A stretch of 64,000 nucleotides of DNA from TC-15 sp034437275 (GTDB lineage: Bacteria; Chloroflexota; Anaerolineae; Aggregatilineales; Aggregatilineaceae), in contig DAOTUD010000037.1 of assembly GCA_034437275.1 (NCBI GenBank), positions 1 to 64,000 on the forward strand. The letters run 5' to 3'. Shown piece by piece: positions 35,927-45,073 of this stretch. Position numbers and translations under genes: made by a program. Below the pieces are notes generated by a model that worked only from the letters and a program-made list of their open reading frames with translations, did not search any database and was not told the origin of the DNA. Within the stretch, counting starts at the first letter, position 1. Each line of letters begins with the position of its first letter.

Positions 35927-37186
35927 ATGTTTATCTCAGAACTTCGTTGTGCGATCTGCGGGCGCTTCTACCAGCCGGACGAGGTGATGTACACCTGCCC
36001 CGTTTGCGGGCAGGCAGGGACGCTCGATGTGATGTACGATTACGCCGCGCTCGGGCAGGCGGTCGCGCGGGACGATCTCGCGGCCAGCCCGGAGCAAACG
36101 ATGTGGCGTTACCGCCCGCTGCTGCCGCTGGAACCCGGCGCTGACGTGCCACCACTGGCCGTCGGCTGGACGCCGCTGTATGCTGCGCCGCGCCTGGCCG
36201 GTGACCTCGGACTGGCCCGGGTCTGGGTCAAGGACGACGGGCGCAACCCGACCGGCTCGCTCAAAGACCGGGCGAGCGCCCTGATCACGGCGCGGGCGAT
36301 GGCCGAAGGCATCGAGGTCGTCACGACCGCCAGCACCGGCAACGCGGCAGCGGCGCTGGCCGGACTAACCGCCAGCGTCGGGATGCCCTCGGCGATCTTC
36401 GTGCCCGCCTCGGCTCCTGAAGCCAAGATCGCGCAGTTGCTCACCTACGGCGCGAAGGTGCTGCTGGTGCAGGGCAACTACGACGCGGCCTTCGACCTGG
36501 CCGTTGAAGCGTCGGAACGCTACGGCTGGTACAACCGCAACACCGGCATGAACCCCTACACGTTGGAGGGCAAGAAAACGGTCGCGTATGAAATCGTCGA
36601 GCAGCTCGGCTGGCAAATGCCGGACGCGGTCGTCGTCAGCGTCGGGGATGGCAACATCATCAGCGGGGTGCACAAGGGCTTCCGGGACCTGTTCGCGCTC
36701 GGCTGGATCGAGCGCATCCCCCGCCTGATCGGGGTGCAGGCTGCCGGCAGCGCGGCGTGTTACCAGGTCTGGAAGGCAGATGAGGATCCGGCAACCATGT
36801 CGCCCATCGAATCGCACACCATCGCCGACAGCATCGCCGCCGATCTGCCGCGTGACCGCGTGAAGGCAGTCCGCGCCGTCAAGAGCACCGACGGGGCGTT
36901 TGTGTCCGTGCCAGACGACGCGATCCTGGCGGGCATCCCGGCGCTGGCCCGGCTGAGCGGCGTGTTTGCCGAACCAGCTGCCGCCGCGACGTATGCCGGG
37001 GCGCAGGCCGCGCTGCTCGAGGGGCACATCCAGCCGGAAGACCGCGTCGTCTTGCTGGTCACCGGCAACGGCCTGAAGGACATCAAGAGCGCGATGCAGG
37101 TCGCCGGCGAAGGGTATGCCGTCGCTCCGGAGATGGACGCCGTCGAAACCGCCCGCGTCGCGCTGGGCCTGCCGACGTTAAAATAG
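35927..37186 (+). CDS. Threonine synthase-like PLP enzyme with zinc ribbon
   Basis: A 419-residue fold-type II PLP enzyme. The N-terminus has a Cys4 zinc ribbon (CAICGRFY, then CPVCG). The PLP lysine lies in NPTGSLKDRASALI, followed by TASTGNAAAALAG (phosphate-binding region) and a late LLVTGNGLKD. These features are those of the zinc-ribbon threonine synthases that convert O-phosphohomoserine to threonine. Located 15 bp after carbamate kinase and not with homoserine genes, so a related beta-elimination role in amino-acid breakdown is possible. The specific call is threonine synthase family; the reaction is not proven. Confidence 0.85.
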   Translation: MFISELRCAICGRFYQPDEVMYTCPVCGQAGTLDVMYDYAALGQAVARDDLAASPEQTMWRYRPLLPLEPGADVPPLAVGWTPLYAAPRLAGDLGLARVWVKDDGRNPTGSLKDRASALITARAMAEGIEVVTTASTGNAAAALAGLTASVGMPSAIFVPASAPEAKIAQLLTYGAKVLLVQGNYDAAFDLAVEASERYGWYNRNTGMNPYTLEGKKTVAYEIVEQLGWQMPDAVVVSVGDGNIISGVHKGFRDLFALGWIERIPRLIGVQAAGSAACYQVWKADEDPATMSPIESHTIADSIAADLPRDRVKAVRAVKSTDGAFVSVPDDAILAGIPALARLSGVFAEPAAAATYAGAQAALLEGHIQPEDRVVLLVTGNGLKDIKSAMQVAGEGYAVAPEMDAVETARVALGLPTLK

Positions 37187-37238
37187 GGTCGCATCACGGT
37201 GAGCAATTGGTTACAATGGCGTAAAATGCGAGGATAAC

Positions 37239-38240
37239 ATGACCATCAAGCCTGTGATCTCAATTGTTGCGCCGATCTACAATGAGGCGCCCATCATCGA
37301 CGAATTCCATCGTCGCATTGTGGCGGTGATGGAATCGACCGGGGACTCCTGGGAACTGGTCATGGTTAACGATGGCAGTTTCGACGGGTCGGCAGACAAA
37401 ATGCGCGCGCTGACCGAACGTGATGACCGGGTGCGCGTCGTGAACTTTGCGCGCAACTTCGGCCATCAGAACGCGGTCACCGCCGGGATGGACTTCGCGC
37501 GCGGGGATGCCATCGTGATCATCGACGCCGACTTGCAAGACCCGCCGGAGGTGATCCTGGACCTGGTCGCCAAGTGGCGCGAGGGCTATCATGTGGTCTA
37601 TGCAGTGCGCGCCCAGCGCAAAGGCGAGTCGTGGTTCAAGAAGATCACCGCCAAGCTGTTCTACCGGCTGATCTACCGCATCGCCGAGGTGGACATCCCG
37701 CTTGATACCGGCGACTTCCGGCTGATGGATCGCCAGGTTGTCGATGCACTGAACACCATGCGCGAGCACAACCGGTTCATCCGGGGCATGACGAGTTGGG
37801 TCGGCTTCCGCCAGACCGGTGTGGAGTATGTGCGCGAAGAACGCTTCGCGGGCCAGACCAAATACCCGTTCCGGAAGATGCTGCGCTTCGCGCTGGATGC
37901 GATCACAGGCTTTTCGTACTTCCCGCTGCAAATCACGATCTACGCCAGCCTGGTCCTGGCGCTCATTGCGGTGCTGGCGGTGCCCATCGTCGCCTTTTTG
38001 CGGCTCGCTGGCAGCACGCTGCAATTCGAAGGGCAGGCGACCACGCTGGTTGTCGTGCTGCTGATGAGTTCGTTTCAGTTGTTTTTCTTTTTCATCATGG
38101 GGCAGTACATCGCCCGTATTTATGATGAAGTTCGCCGTCGCCCGTTGTACATTGTTTCAGAAGTATGGGACCCAGCAGTAGATACTGACAGTACGGATCA
38201 TAATACACACGATGTGACGGAAGCAGATTCATCTTCGTAA
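37239..38240 (+). CDS. Family 2 glycosyltransferase with two C-terminal membrane helices
   Basis: A 333-residue protein with a GT-A domain: SIVAPIYNEAP at the N-terminus, VNDGSFDGS, the DXD-equivalent VIIDADLQDPPEV, then LDTGDFRLMDRQVVDAL. Two hydrophobic helices (about 225-255 and 262-295) follow the KYPFRKMLRFALDAITGFS motif. This is the DPM1/GtrB/ArnC type that charges polyprenyl phosphate with a sugar. GAGGATAAC precedes the ATG. It is out of theme with its nitrogen-metabolism neighbours and may serve the membrane glycosyltransferase encoded at 47.4 kb. Confidence 0.9.
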   Translation: MTIKPVISIVAPIYNEAPIIDEFHRRIVAVMESTGDSWELVMVNDGSFDGSADKMRALTERDDRVRVVNFARNFGHQNAVTAGMDFARGDAIVIIDADLQDPPEVILDLVAKWREGYHVVYAVRAQRKGESWFKKITAKLFYRLIYRIAEVDIPLDTGDFRLMDRQVVDALNTMREHNRFIRGMTSWVGFRQTGVEYVREERFAGQTKYPFRKMLRFALDAITGFSYFPLQITIYASLVLALIAVLAVPIVAFLRLAGSTLQFEGQATTLVVVLLMSSFQLFFFFIMGQYIARIYDEVRRRPLYIVSEVWDPAVDTDSTDHNTHDVTEADSSS

Positions 38241-38253
38241 CGAGGTAAGTGGT

Positions 38254-38523
38254 ATGGTGACGGAACACCCTCAATCCAACGGGGCTGATGACTTTGATCT
38301 GGTGCAGCAGTACCAGGCGTTGGTCCTGGAATATGAGGAACTGGACAAACAGGTAGACAAACTCTTGGCCCAGCATGACGGCGCAACCGAGAATATGTCC
38401 GACGAAGACTACGAGCAGTACCGCACGCTGGCCTATCGCCGTGATGACGTATACAACCAGATGAAGAATTTGGAAAGCCAACTTTTCTCAGATGATGCTC
38501 CCGACCATAACGGGAAAGATTAA
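38254..38523 (+). CDS. Small acidic coiled-coil protein (89 aa)
   Basis: An 89-residue soluble, acidic protein. Residues about 14-82 are helical with heptad-like hydrophobics (YQALVLEYEELDKQVDKLLA and VYNQMKNLESQLF). AGGTAAG precedes the ATG. It lies 13 bp after the glycosyltransferase and 43 bp before a PLP enzyme gene, so it is probably cotranscribed with both. No family recognised; a scaffold or regulatory role is only a guess. Confidence 0.7.
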   Translation: MVTEHPQSNGADDFDLVQQYQALVLEYEELDKQVDKLLAQHDGATENMSDEDYEQYRTLAYRRDDVYNQMKNLESQLFSDDAPDHNGKD

Positions 38524-38566
38524 TTCAGCTAAATTCAACTATTCGTAACCTTCAGGAGTATGCACC

Positions 38567-39970
38567 GTGGCACAAAGAAAATTGATCACCGGCCCCACTT
38601 TCGAAGAGATGCTGCACCCGCATCTGATCGACCCCAAAGTCCGGGCCAAAGCACACGACGCCCGCACCACCGATCCGCTGGCTTCGATCAACCTGTTTAA
38701 CATCACCTGGCGTGATATCGACAACAAGATTCAGTATATCGTGCTGCCGCCCGCCCTGACCGGCATCGACACCCCGATCGCGGTGCTGACCAGCATTCAC
38801 TTCCCCACGCGGAGCCACAAGGTCGGCGCGACCTATTCCGTGCTGCTGGAAAAAGAGCTGTTCGGCGATGTCGACCCCTGGAAGCACACGCTGCTGTGGC
38901 CCTCGACTGGTAACTACGGCATCGGCGGGGCGTACGTAGCGGGGCGCATGGGGTGCAACAGCATCGTCATTCTGCCGGAGGAGATGAGCGAAGAGCGCTT
39001 CCAGATGATCGAGGAATACGGTGCGACAGTCATCAAAACACCCGGCTGCGAAAGCAACGTGAAGGAAATCTACGACAAGGCCAAAGAATTGATGGCCGAG
39101 GACCCGACCATTCGCAACCTCAACCAGTTCGAGGTGATGGGCAACTACCGCTTCCACTACTACGTGACGGGCAACACGATCATCGACCTGGCGCGCGAAC
39201 TGCACGAGCAGGGTATCGGCAGCGGCAAGGTGTCGGCCTTCGTCTCGGCGATGGGCAGCGGCGGCACCATCTCCGCCGGTGACCGGCTGAAGCAGGAATG
39301 GTACGATCACAAGATCGTCGGCCTGGAGCCGATCCAGTGCCCGACACTGTCGCTGAACGGCTACGGCGGCCACGACATCCAGGGCATCGGCGACAAGCAC
39401 GCCACCTGGATTCACAACGTGAACAACATGGATTCGATCATGTGCATCGACGACATCGAGTCGAAGATGGGCATGCAAATCTTCGCCGACGAGGGCGGCA
39501 AAGAAGCGCTCATCAAGGATTTCGGCCTCGATCCAGACGTCGTCGAGCATTACGCGACTGTGCTGGGGATCAGCAGCATCTGCAATATCTTCGGCGCGAT
39601 CAAAACGGCCAAATACTACGATCTCGGCCCGGACGACCTGGTCGTCACCATCGCGACCGATGGCCTGGACCGTTACCAAAGCGTGATGGAAAACATGCGC
39701 CGCGATTATGGCGTGGTGGACCGGGTCGAAGGCGTGGCCCGGGTACGCAGCCTGTTCCACGGCTTGCGCACCGACTGGACCTTCCGGGGCACGCCGGACA
39801 TGCGCGCCCGGTGGCATAACCTCAAGTACTACACCTGGATCGAACAGCAGAACAAAACCGTCGAAGAACTGAATGCCCAGCGCGATCAAAGCTGGTGGGA
39901 AGACCACCAGCAGCACGTGCAGGAAATCGACGACAAACTGCTGGAGTACCGCGCCAGCCAGGAAAACTAA
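38567..39970 (+). CDS. Fold-type II PLP-dependent lyase/synthase of unknown substrate
   Basis: A 467-residue relative of cysteine synthase. The PLP lysine is in TRSHKVGATYS, the phosphate-binding loops are PSTGNYGIGGAYVAG and SAMGSGGTISAG, and the ring-stacking region TIATDGLDRYQ lies near residue 365. About 100 extra C-terminal residues are Trp- and Glu-rich and helical. It starts on GTG (CAGGAG 10 nt upstream; the nearby ATG is out of frame). In E. coli the equivalent cluster carries YgeX, a 2,3-diaminopropionate ammonia-lyase of the same fold; this protein is a candidate functional counterpart but is not clearly YgeX. Confidence 0.78.
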   Translation: MAQRKLITGPTFEEMLHPHLIDPKVRAKAHDARTTDPLASINLFNITWRDIDNKIQYIVLPPALTGIDTPIAVLTSIHFPTRSHKVGATYSVLLEKELFGDVDPWKHTLLWPSTGNYGIGGAYVAGRMGCNSIVILPEEMSEERFQMIEEYGATVIKTPGCESNVKEIYDKAKELMAEDPTIRNLNQFEVMGNYRFHYYVTGNTIIDLARELHEQGIGSGKVSAFVSAMGSGGTISAGDRLKQEWYDHKIVGLEPIQCPTLSLNGYGGHDIQGIGDKHATWIHNVNNMDSIMCIDDIESKMGMQIFADEGGKEALIKDFGLDPDVVEHYATVLGISSICNIFGAIKTAKYYDLGPDDLVVTIATDGLDRYQSVMENMRRDYGVVDRVEGVARVRSLFHGLRTDWTFRGTPDMRARWHNLKYYTWIEQQNKTVEELNAQRDQSWWEDHQQHVQEIDDKLLEYRASQEN

Positions 39971-39994
39971 CCGAGTTCACGATAGGGGCAAACC

Positions 39995-40675
39995 GTGTAT
40001 CCTGAGGATCGGGTCCTGGTGGGGGTGATCAATCGGAAGCGCGATCTGGACAAAGCGCGCTACGAGCACTGGTATCGCATTCCCCGGGGCCGTGCGCCAC
40101 ACGGTATCCACGCGGAATATGTGGCCTTTTTCCTCAGCAAAGCCTTTGATGAACTCAACGGCGGGATACACTACTATGCACGACGCACGGGGGTGGAACT
40201 GGCACGCCGGCGGGACTTACTGCCCGACGAAGCCAACCATTCCCGTGCCGACGACCTGTACCATAAGCTGCAACTGGGGGATGTGCGCCGCAAAAATCCG
40301 CCGGTGCTCAACCCAACCCGGCGGCCCATCGCGTTCATCTACACCACCTGGGACCGCTTCTCCGAAGCGACGGAGATCGCCGACCTGTACAGCGACGCGG
40401 ACCGGTTTGTCGACCGGGTCTTCTACGCGCTGGAGCGTTCCGGGGTGCAGCCCGACCGCGTGTGGGAAGCTGAACGCCAGGCCGGGGGCGCACAGATCAA
40501 AGTCGAGTGCGAAAACGGCACCGTGATCGCGGCGACAGATCCCCGCGATGCACACGAAATCGCGCTGCCGGTGTCGCGCTCATCGCGCGCGGTAGAAACC
40601 AGCGTTGATACGATTCTGAAGGCGATTGAGGCCTTCGGCGGTCCGTTAATGATCAATGTGCCAATCGAGGAATAA
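39995..40675 (+). CDS. Uncharacterised 226-residue protein
   Basis: GTG start with AGGGG 6 nt upstream. The protein begins VLVGVINRKRDLDKARYEHWYRIP, continues with AEYVAFFLSKAF and ...GGIHYYARR, then RRDLLPDE and PIAFIYTTWDRF. The mixture of short strands with conserved Trp, Tyr and Arg looks like a globular nucleic-acid- or nuclease-type fold, but I cannot assign a family. The C-terminal third (EIALPVSRSSRAVETSVDTI) is helical. It sits 24 bp after the PLP enzyme and 4 bp before ssnA, inside the operon. No membrane segment or signal. Confidence 0.75.
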   Translation: MYPEDRVLVGVINRKRDLDKARYEHWYRIPRGRAPHGIHAEYVAFFLSKAFDELNGGIHYYARRTGVELARRRDLLPDEANHSRADDLYHKLQLGDVRRKNPPVLNPTRRPIAFIYTTWDRFSEATEIADLYSDADRFVDRVFYALERSGVQPDRVWEAERQAGGAQIKVECENGTVIAATDPRDAHEIALPVSRSSRAVETSVDTILKAIEAFGGPLMINVPIEE

Positions 40676-40679
40676 CATT

Positions 40680-42044
40680 ATGGCGACTCTGATAACTCAT
40701 GCCACGCTTGTGACCTGGGAAGACCCCAACCAGGTAGTGACGGATGGGGCGGTGTTGATCGAGGATGGCCGCATTCAGGCCGTGGGGCCGACATCCGAGC
40801 TAGCCACACAGTACCCTGACGCCGAAACACTTGACGCACGCGGACAGGTGGCCATGCCGGGCAACATCTGCGCCCACACGCATTTTTACGGGGCCTATGC
40901 GCGCGGCCTGACGCCGCCCGGCCCGGCCCCTAAGAATTTCCCCGAGATTCTACAGCGGTTGTGGTGGCCGCTGGACAAAGCGCTGGACGAAGAATCGATC
41001 CGCTACAGCGTCCAGGTGTGCCTGGTCGATGCGATCAAACACGGCACCACGACGATCTTCGATCATCACGCCAGCCCCAACGCCATCGACGGCAGCCTCG
41101 ACGTGCTCGCCGATGCGGTCGAGGCGGCAGGGCTGCGCGCCGTGCTGTGCTATGAAGTGAGCGACCGGGACGGGCCGGAAAAAGCCCAGGCCGGCATCGC
41201 GGAAAACGTGCGCTTTCTCCAGGAATCCGCCGCGCGCCCGCTGGTGGCCGGGACGTTTGGCCTGCACGCCAGCATGACCCTCTCCGACGACACGCTCGAA
41301 GCGTGCGCCGAGGCGGCGCACGGGCTGGACACCGGCTTTCACATCCACCTCGCCGAGCACGAGGTAGACGAGGAGGACAGCCTGCGCAAATATGGCGAGC
41401 GCATCGTCTCGCGCCTGGCGCGGCTGGGCATCCTGGGGCCGAAGACCATCACCGCCCACGCGGTGCATGTCGACCCGGCAGAGCGTGCCCAACTCCAAAC
41501 GAGCGGCACGTGGGTCACGCACCAGCCACGCTCCAACATGAACAACGGCGTCGGAGCCGCCGCGATTGACACCATGCTCGAGGAGGGCCTCAAGCTGGGG
41601 TTGGGCAACGATGGCTTTAGCAACAATATGTGGGCCGAATGGAAGACCGCCTATCTGCTGCACAAAGTCGCGGGCCGCGATCCCCGGCTGGCCCAGGGCG
41701 ACAAGATCGCCCGGATGGCGGCCTACCATAACGCTCGGCTGGCCGAGGTCTTTTTCCCAGAAACCCGCATCGGCCAGCTTGTGCCGGGGGCCGCTGCCGA
41801 TGTGATCCTGGTGGACTACCACCCGTTTACGCCATTCACGAACGGCAACGTGCCCTGGCATATCATCTTTGGATTCGAAGCGTCGATGGTGACGACCACC
41901 ATCGTGGCGGGTAAGGTGCTGATGCGCGACCAGAAGCTGCTGACGGTGGACGAAGCAGCCATCGCGGCTGCTGCGCACGACTACGCGCCCCACGTATGGG
42001 AGCGTTACACGCACTTTGCTAACGAGGCATTATCGAAATCATAA
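40680..42044 (+). CDS. ssnA: SsnA-like amidohydrolase
   Basis: A 454-residue metal-dependent aminohydrolase. The start at 40680 follows GAGGAATAA. Metal ligands appear in MPGNICAHTHFYGA, FHIHLAEHEVDE, TITAHAVH and LGLGNDGFSNNM. The long insertion after the first motif (GPAPKNFPEILQRLWWPLDKAL) and the MNNGVGAA block are diagnostic of SsnA, found in bacterial purine/urate catabolic clusters and needed there for breakdown of a ring intermediate. It differs from the 8-oxoguanine deaminase encoded 11 kb upstream, so the locus has two amidohydrolases of this branch plus a hydantoinase. It precedes the F420 genes by 12 bp. Confidence 0.88.
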   Translation: MATLITHATLVTWEDPNQVVTDGAVLIEDGRIQAVGPTSELATQYPDAETLDARGQVAMPGNICAHTHFYGAYARGLTPPGPAPKNFPEILQRLWWPLDKALDEESIRYSVQVCLVDAIKHGTTTIFDHHASPNAIDGSLDVLADAVEAAGLRAVLCYEVSDRDGPEKAQAGIAENVRFLQESAARPLVAGTFGLHASMTLSDDTLEACAEAAHGLDTGFHIHLAEHEVDEEDSLRKYGERIVSRLARLGILGPKTITAHAVHVDPAERAQLQTSGTWVTHQPRSNMNNGVGAAAIDTMLEEGLKLGLGNDGFSNNMWAEWKTAYLLHKVAGRDPRLAQGDKIARMAAYHNARLAEVFFPETRIGQLVPGAAADVILVDYHPFTPFTNGNVPWHIIFGFEASMVTTTIVAGKVLMRDQKLLTVDEAAIAAAAHDYAPHVWERYTHFANEALSKS

Positions 42045-42056
42045 GGAGGCAAACTC

Positions 42057-42734
42057 TTGGCAAAAGATTCTCTTAAAGTGATGACTATCGCTGTTTTGGG
42101 AGGGACCGGCAAAGAAGGCTCGGGGTTGGTGCTGCGGTGGGCCCAAAGTGGCTACCGGGTGCTGATCGGTTCGCGGGATGCAGGCCGCGCCGAAGCGAAA
42201 GCCGACGAACTGAACGCCATCCTCGGCGACACGGTGATCCAAGGGGTGGATAACGTCGATGCTGCCGCCGCCGCTGACATCGTGGTGCTAAGCGTGCCCT
42301 ACGCCGCCCACGAGACGATCCTGGACTCGGTGAAGGACAACGTCCAGGGCAAGATTCTGGTGGACGTGACGGTGCCGCTGGCCCCGCCGAAAGTCCGCAC
42401 GGTGCACATTCCAGACGGCATTGCCGCCAGCCTGGAAGCCCAGGCGCTGCTGGGCGAGGATGTGCGCGTGGTGGCTGCCTTCCAAAACGTGGGCGCGGCC
42501 CACCTGAAGGACCTCCAGCAGGGGGTGAACTGCGACGTGCTGATCTGCGGCGATGATGAGGAAGCCAAGCAAGAGGTCGCCCGGCTGGTCGAGGCCATTC
42601 AAGGGATGCGCGCAGTAGATGCCGGTCCGCTGGCCAACGCAGTCGCCGTTGAATCATTGACCCCGGTCCTGCTGTATATCAACAAACGCTATAAGGTCGC
42701 AGGAGCCGGCATTCGAATCACAGGTTTGGCATGA
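42057..42734 (+). CDS. npdG: NADPH-dependent F420 reductase
   Basis: Transfers hydride between NADP and coenzyme F420. A 225-residue protein with the Rossmann motif AVLGGTGKEGSGLVLRWAQSG, SRD for the NADP phosphate, and VVLSVPYAAHETILDSV. The C-terminal GAGIRITGL closes the F420 site. It starts on TTG: a full AAGGAGG (42043-42049) lies 7 nt before it and no ATG or GTG fits. It is the first gene of the F420 block and is almost fused to cofE (1 bp gap). Confidence 0.93.
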   Translation: MAKDSLKVMTIAVLGGTGKEGSGLVLRWAQSGYRVLIGSRDAGRAEAKADELNAILGDTVIQGVDNVDAAAAADIVVLSVPYAAHETILDSVKDNVQGKILVDVTVPLAPPKVRTVHIPDGIAASLEAQALLGEDVRVVAAFQNVGAAHLKDLQQGVNCDVLICGDDEEAKQEVARLVEAIQGMRAVDAGPLANAVAVESLTPVLLYINKRYKVAGAGIRITGLA

Positions 42735-42735
42735 C

Positions 42736-43521
42736 GTGGCCGCACAATTAACACAACTCGCCCTGATCGGCTTACCGGGGATACCACACGTACAGCCGGG
42801 TGCCGACTTAGCCCGGCTGATCGTCGCTGGACTGGCGCGCGCAGACCTGACCCTGACCGCCGGGGACGTCCTGGTCGTGACGTCCAAGCTGGTATCCAAG
42901 GCGGAGGGACGCTTGGTCGACCTGGGCACGGTGACCCCCTCCGACCGCGCGCGCGAGGTAGCGACCATCACCCGCAAGGACCCACGCCTGGTCGAACTGA
43001 TCCTGCGCGAATCCACCGCTATCTCCCGGATGCGCGGCGAGGTGCTGATCGTCCGGCACCGGCTGGGGTTTGTGCTGGCCAACGCCGGGATCGACCACTC
43101 GAACGTGGGCAAGAATGGCGACGAGTGGGTCTTGCTGCTGCCCGAAGACCCGGACCGCTCCGCTCGCCATCTCCGGCGCGCGCTGGGCGAACTGACCGGC
43201 GTGCAGCCGGGGGTGGTCATCAGCGACTCGCACGGGCGGCCCTTCCGCCTGGGGACGGTCGGGTTTGCGATTGGGCTGGCCGGGTTCCCGGCGGTGTGGG
43301 ACATGCGCGGCCAGGAAGACCTGTTCGGGCGCGTGCTGCGCGTGACGGTGACCGGCCTGGGCGACGAACTGGCCGCCGCCGCCGGGCTGGTCAGCGGGCA
43401 GGGAGCCGAAGGGCTGCCGGTGGTGCTGGTGCGCGGGATGCGGCTTCCACCGGGCGATGGATCGGGGGCTGACCTGATCCGCCCCCTGGCGCTCGATCTC
43501 TATCAGGATATTGACAGCTAA
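42736..43521 (+). CDS. cofE: Coenzyme F420-0:L-glutamate ligase CofE
   Basis: Adds gamma-linked glutamate to F420-0 with GTP. 261 residues, GTG start right after the npdG stop. Motifs: GDVLVVTSKLVSKAEGR, ESTAISR, LANAGIDHSNVG, SDSHGRPFRLGTVGFAIG. This is the single-domain archaeal-type CofE; actinobacterial FbiB has the same domain fused to a nitroreductase, which here is the next gene. Cytosolic. Confidence 0.93.
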   Translation: MAAQLTQLALIGLPGIPHVQPGADLARLIVAGLARADLTLTAGDVLVVTSKLVSKAEGRLVDLGTVTPSDRAREVATITRKDPRLVELILRESTAISRMRGEVLIVRHRLGFVLANAGIDHSNVGKNGDEWVLLLPEDPDRSARHLRRALGELTGVQPGVVISDSHGRPFRLGTVGFAIGLAGFPAVWDMRGQEDLFGRVLRVTVTGLGDELAAAAGLVSGQGAEGLPVVLVRGMRLPPGDGSGADLIRPLALDLYQDIDS

Positions 43522-43526
43522 TCGTC

Positions 43527-44132
43527 ATGAATTCCGACTCACTGTTTGATATAATAAAAAATAGACGGTCAATTCGGGGCTATCGTGAGCGCGCGGTACC
43601 GGACGACGTACTCCGGCGTTTGTTAGCAGCGGCCCACTGGGCACCGTCCGCGCACAATCGCCAACCCTGGCGCTTTGCCGTGATCACTCACGCGGAGCGT
43701 CGGGCGGCATTGGCACATGCGATGGGCGAGCAGTTTCGCGCCGATCTCACCGCCGACGGCCTGCCCGCCGACCAGATCGCGCGCCAGGTCGAACGGTCGT
43801 ACCAGCGCATCAGCCGCGCCCCGGCCTTGATCGTGCTTTGCCTGAGCATGGCGGACATGGATCGCTATCCCGACGCCAAACGCCAGCAAGCCGAGCGCAG
43901 CATGGCGGTACAAAGCGTTGCGTTGGCGGCCCAAAATTTACTGTTAATGGCACATGCGGAGGGGGTGGGAGCGTGTTGGATGTGTGCGCCGCTGTTCTGT
44001 CCGGATGTCGTGCGCCAGGTGCTCGACCTGCCCGCCGACTGGGACGCACAGGCGCTGTTCACGCTTGGTTACCCCGCCCAAGACCGCGTTTCGGATCGGG
44101 AACCAGTAGAGAATAAGACTCGATGGTATTAA
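43527..44132 (+). CDS. FMN nitroreductase of F420 synthesis, FbiB C-domain-like
   Basis: A 201-residue nitroreductase-fold protein: NRRSIRGYRERAVPDD and APSAHNRQPWRFAVI bind FMN; GVGACWMCAP follows. It sits 5 bp after cofE and overlaps cofD, and corresponds to the C-terminal half of mycobacterial FbiB. That domain reduces dehydro-F420-0 made from phosphoenolpyruvate. Its presence suggests the PEP-derived rather than the phospholactate-derived route in this organism, which is inference. The coding start is AT-rich. Confidence 0.85.
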   Translation: MNSDSLFDIIKNRRSIRGYRERAVPDDVLRRLLAAAHWAPSAHNRQPWRFAVITHAERRAALAHAMGEQFRADLTADGLPADQIARQVERSYQRISRAPALIVLCLSMADMDRYPDAKRQQAERSMAVQSVALAAQNLLLMAHAEGVGACWMCAPLFCPDVVRQVLDLPADWDAQALFTLGYPAQDRVSDREPVENKTRWY

Positions 44133-45073
44133 ACACGAATGATCATGTTGTCGCATTAGCTGGTGGGGTTGGGGGCGCGAAGCTGGTTTATGGGTTATCA
44201 AAAATTCTGCCTCCACAACGCCTGACGATTATCGGTAACGTAGGCGACGATTTTGCACTCTACGGGCTGCACATTTCCCCTGATTTAGACACCGTGATGT
44301 ATACCCTGGCAGAGGTGGCCAACCCGGCGACCGGTTGGGGCGTGGCGGACGATACCGGGCACATGCTGGCCATGCTGGAACGGTACGGCGCGGAACCCTG
44401 GTTCCGGCTGGGTGATCGGGACCTGGCGACGCACCTGCTGCGCAGCCAATGGCTGGCCGAAGGCGTGTCGCTCACCGAAGTAACGCGCCGCCTGCTGGCC
44501 GGGCTGGGCGTGGACTATCCACTGCTGCCCGCCACCGACGATCCCCTGGCCACGATGGTCGACACCGTCGAGCATGGCACGCTGGCCTTCCAGGATTATT
44601 TCGTCCGGCGGCGCTGGCAGCCGGTGGTCGAGCGCGTCTGGTTCCAGGGCGCAGACCGGGCGCGCATCACACAGCTGGCAGCTGCCGCACTGCAAGAGGC
44701 TGCCGTTGTGGTGATCTGTCCCTCGAACCCGGTGCTGTCCATCGACCCGATCCTCGCGGTCCAGGAGGTACGGCCCGCCCTCGCGCAGCGCAGTGGGGTT
44801 TGCGTGGCGGTTAGCCCATTCGTGGGCGGGGAGGCCATTAAAGGCCCGGCAGCCAAGCTAATGCGCGAGCTGGCGCTGGATATCACGCCGCGTGGTGTTG
44901 CACAGCATTACGCGGGCATCGTAGACGGGTTAGTGATTGATGTGCAAGATCAAGACCAGCCGCTGGCCAAAGACATGCCGGTGCTGGCGACGTCAACCTG
45001 GATGAAAACGGATGAAGATAAAGTGCGTTTAGCCGAACAGATTCTTGAATGGGTAGGGAGTGTTAAACGATGA
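44123..45073 (+). CDS. cofD: Phospholactate/phosphoenolpyruvate transferase CofD (FbiA-like)
   Basis: Joins the LPPG- or enolpyruvyl-diphospho-guanosine donor to the deazaflavin FO, giving F420-0 or dehydro-F420-0. 316 residues, normal length. The N-terminal ALAGGVGGAKLVYGLSKIL motif binds the nucleotide donor; NVGDDFALYGLHISPDLDTV and ICPSNPVLSIDPIL are further signatures. It overlaps the nitroreductase gene by 10 bp and cofC by ATGA. Confidence 0.95.
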   Translation: MVLNTNDHVVALAGGVGGAKLVYGLSKILPPQRLTIIGNVGDDFALYGLHISPDLDTVMYTLAEVANPATGWGVADDTGHMLAMLERYGAEPWFRLGDRDLATHLLRSQWLAEGVSLTEVTRRLLAGLGVDYPLLPATDDPLATMVDTVEHGTLAFQDYFVRRRWQPVVERVWFQGADRARITQLAAAALQEAAVVVICPSNPVLSIDPILAVQEVRPALAQRSGVCVAVSPFVGGEAIKGPAAKLMRELALDITPRGVAQHYAGIVDGLVIDVQDQDQPLAKDMPVLATSTWMKTDEDKVRLAEQILEWVGSVKR

